From contig CANNCP010000001.1 in the NCBI GenBank assembly GCA_947503145.1, positions 124,001-188,000 on the forward strand: DNA of 64,000 nucleotides, written 5' to 3'. This DNA is from an uncultured Roseovarius sp. Lineage in GTDB: Bacteria; Pseudomonadota; Alphaproteobacteria; Rhodobacterales; Rhodobacteraceae. The position numbers and the translations under genes were made by a program. The notes below the pieces were generated by a model that saw only the letters and a list, made by a program, of their open reading frames with translations, was not told where the DNA came from and ran no database searches. This document shows positions 62,191 through 64,000 of this stretch, piece by piece. Every line of letters begins with the position of its first letter. Within the stretch, counting starts at the first letter, position 1.

Positions 62191-63090
62191 TTACAGGACC
62201 GCGATCGTTTCGGCCAACGCCTTGGCCGTGCCGGGATCGGCAGGCAGGAGCGGTGGCCGCAGGTTCAGCCACCGGGCGTCGCCCGTCTGCTGCGCCTTCA
62301 GCGCCTTGAGCCCCGGAATCAGCCCGCCCGCCTGCACCGCTGCACGGTGGGCGTCGATCTGTGGTGCCAGTGCCGCGGTTCCGGCCTCGTCGCCTGCGCG
62401 GGCGTGCTCATAGAGCGTGCGAATGCCCGCAGCGTTCGAGTTGCAACTGGCCGAGATGCAGCCGCCGCCACCGATCGCCATGGCCCGCAGCATCACGCTC
62501 TCTGATCCGGGAAAGACGGAAATGCCCGGCGCGGACTCGATCACGCCGACGGTATTGTCCCAGTTTCCCGAGCTGTCCTTGTACGCGACGACAACCTCTG
62601 GAAATGCGGAGTTCAGGCGCGCAGCAAGGGAGGGGGCAATGCCGATCCCGGTGTTCTGCGGAATGTTATACAGGCAGATTTTCAGCGCATCGCTGCCGAC
62701 CTTTTCGATCAGCGTGCTGAAATACCGGTACATTCCTTCGTCGGGGGCCGCGACAAAGAAGAACGGCGGCAACGTCATCACGGCCTTGCAGCCCAGATCG
62801 ATGGCGTGACGGCACAGATCCCGCGTTTCTTCCAGATTGCACAGACCAGTACCCGGCATCAGCTGATCTGGCCGCGCGGCCCCACTTTCGACCAGTCGTT
62901 CCAGAACATGCATGCGTTCGCTTACGCCGTGGCTCAGCGCTTCGCTGGTCGTGCCGAACGGCGACAGGTAATGCGCCCCTTGCACAAGGCAATCCGCCGC
63001 ATGTGCGAGGTAGAGGTCATAGGCGATGCTGAAATCGTCGTTATAGGGGGTGAGCAGGGGGGTGATGACCCCGGTTAGCCGGTCCGTCAT
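62191..63090 (-). CDS. Dihydrodipicolinate synthase / N-acetylneuraminate lyase family aldolase
   Basis: 299 residues from the ATG after AAAGGA. The (beta/alpha)8 aldolase signatures are present: GTTSEALSH (47-55), Tyr141 in YNIPQ and Schiff-base Lys171 in VVAYKDSSG. Biosynthetic DapA is usually near other lysine genes; here it follows a hydroxyacid dehydrogenase gene (28-base gap), so a catabolic pyruvate aldolase such as a sugar-acid or hydroxyproline pathway enzyme is more likely. The exact substrate cannot be told. Confidence 0.88.
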   Translation of the reverse strand: MTDRLTGVITPLLTPYNDDFSIAYDLYLAHAADCLVQGAHYLSPFGTTSEALSHGVSERMHVLERLVESGAARPDQLMPGTGLCNLEETRDLCRHAIDLGCKAVMTLPPFFFVAAPDEGMYRYFSTLIEKVGSDALKICLYNIPQNTGIGIAPSLAARLNSAFPEVVVAYKDSSGNWDNTVGVIESAPGISVFPGSESVMLRAMAIGGGGCISASCNSNAAGIRTLYEHARAGDEAGTAALAPQIDAHRAAVQAGGLIPGLKALKAQQTGDARWLNLRPPLLPADPGTAKALAETIAVL

Positions 63091-63118
63091 GCTGGTTCCT
63101 TTGTCTATTTCACACGTT

Positions 63119-64000
63119 TCAGTAGCCACGTTCGGGATTGACGATGTTATGTAATGTCTCGCCTTTTTTCCAGCACGCCAGATTTGTCAGGAACAGCTCG
63201 AACGATGCGTCGGCCCACCCTTCGTAAACGGACGAACAATGCGGCGACACGATCACGTTCCCAAGCTCCCAGATCGGGCTGTCCTGGGGCAGAGGTTCGG
63301 GCGCGAACACATCAAGCGCGGCAGCCGCGATTGACCCGCCCCGAAGTGCATTGATCAGCGCGTCACCGTCCACCACGCCGCCGCGCGACACATCGACGAG
63401 GATCGCACCCGGCTTCATCGCGGCAAAGGCCTGCGCCCCGATCAGGCCACGCGTCGCAGGCAGCAGCGGCACGCAGACCGTGACGAAATCGGCGCGCGCC
63501 CACAGCTCTGGCAATGCGTCGCCGGGATGTACCTCGTCGACGTTTTCCATCTCTTCGGGGCGGGCGCGGGTGCCGATGACATGCATGCCGAACGCTTTGG
63601 CGCGGGCGGCCACGACCTGTCCGGTATGGCCCAGCCCGACGATCAGCATCGTCTTGCCATGTATCCGGTTCATCAGGCGGCTGCCGTCCCAGCGGCGTGC
63701 GGCCTGATCGGCCATGAGGCCGGGCACATCGAGGGTGAAATGCAGGATCGTGCCAAAGACATATTCTGCCATCATCGCCGCTGCGACGCCGGCGGAATTC
63801 GTGACCGTCACGCGCCCGGTATCCCAGTTGTGCAGATGATCAACGCCCGAGCCACCGACAGCTATCCATTCCGGCCCGCCCGGCCCGAACAGGGCATCGC
63901 GCGGAAACCCGTCCCGCCCCATGAAACAGATACCATAAAAGATATCGGGCCGGAAATCGGCGATCAGGGCAGGCAGGCTCTCGTAATCCTCGCAGGTGGC
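63119..64000 (-). CDS. D-2-hydroxyacid dehydrogenase (5' end outside the window)
   Basis: Partial: the reading frame runs open through the right edge, with at least 293 residues present and perhaps 20-30 missing at the N-terminus. The NAD-binding loop is VGLGHTGQVVAARAKAFGM. The catalytic set fits the family: Arg in VDVSRGGVVDGDAL, a Glu in FAPEPLPQDSP and His in VSPHCSSVYEG. It would reduce or oxidise 2-hydroxy acids such as glyoxylate/hydroxypyruvate-type substrates. It precedes the DHDPS-family gene by 28 bases, so the two are probably one small catabolic operon that may continue beyond the window. Confidence 0.9.
   Translation of the reverse strand, partial: ATCEDYESLPALIADFRPDIFYGICFMGRDGFPRDALFGPGGPEWIAVGGSGVDHLHNWDTGRVTVTNSAGVAAAMMAEYVFGTILHFTLDVPGLMADQAARRWDGSRLMNRIHGKTMLIVGLGHTGQVVAARAKAFGMHVIGTRARPEEMENVDEVHPGDALPELWARADFVTVCVPLLPATRGLIGAQAFAAMKPGAILVDVSRGGVVDGDALINALRGGSIAAAALDVFAPEPLPQDSPIWELGNVIVSPHCSSVYEGWADASFELFLTNLACWKKGETLHNIVNPERGY

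Noticed and set aside
1..64000. tRNA genes, rRNA genes, CRISPR arrays, insertion sequences or phage genes
   Set aside because: I read the gaps for tRNA-like folds, direct repeats and transposase-like proteins and found none; every sizeable gap is listed or short.

Overview
The window is a gene-dense, GC-rich chromosomal segment from an alphaproteobacterium of the Rhodobacterales, most likely the Roseobacter/Rhodobacter group. The evidence is the RegB-SenC-RegA redox-control locus, the parB-parA-rsmG-mnmG-mnmE-rho-hemJ order facing maf-aroE-coaE-dnaQ, AddAB in place of RecBCD, a Tim44-like protein, FolE2, and FxsA beside SecB. No rRNA, tRNA, CRISPR array, insertion sequence or prophage was seen. 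Nearly everything is core housekeeping, and I cannot name a species.

Layout. 1-10 kb: a NDUFAF5/BioC-like methyltransferase, ferrochelatase, a tiny membrane protein, two L,D-transpeptidases around a CAP lipoprotein, the overlapping hslO-nudL-cca-RumA-like operon (minus strand), a Nudix hydrolase, and a receiver-PP2C phosphatase facing away from an Hpt protein. 10-24 kb: ilvA, argG, a secreted MsrA, MaeB, MutS, the hrcA-grpE pair, and the overlapping rph-rdgB-hemW operon. 24-35 kb: the replication-origin neighbourhood. Genes from parB to hemJ all run left and genes from maf to dnaQ all run right. The 413-bp AT-rich gap between them carries two perfect DnaA boxes plus three one-mismatch boxes, and two perfect parS sites lie in rsmG and mnmG. 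35-43 kb: secB, fxsA, the Tim44-mltA-smr operon, an MFS transporter, hslV-membrane gene-hslU, and trxA. 43-56 kb: a minus-strand run, tsaE-amgK-murU-addB-addA, then a PAS protein, RegB, and divergent SenC and RegA. 56-64 kb: an HD hydrolase, a small hypothetical gene, ahcY, a ClpP-fold periplasmic protein, a DUF2853 protein, folE2, and at the right edge a DHDPS-family enzyme behind a D-2-hydroxyacid dehydrogenase that is cut by the window end.

How it works together. The centre is the likely chromosomal origin and ParABS partition site. Around it are tRNA modification (mnmG, mnmE), rRNA methylation (rsmG), proofreading (dnaQ), mismatch repair (mutS), nucleotide-pool sanitation (rdgB, maf) and double-strand-break repair (addAB). 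Envelope genes cover peptidoglycan cross-linking (two L,D-transpeptidases), lytic transglycosylation (mltA) and sugar recycling (amgK, murU). Haem synthesis is spread over hemH, hemW and hemJ.

I did not find a convincing new multi-gene system. The observations most worth following are the origin candidate, a perfect TTAA-N7-TTAA (CtrA-type) site inside an 18-bp inverted repeat directly before the PAS-protein gene, a dispersed 23-bp intergenic element present in at least three copies, and the receiver-PP2C/Hpt pair.
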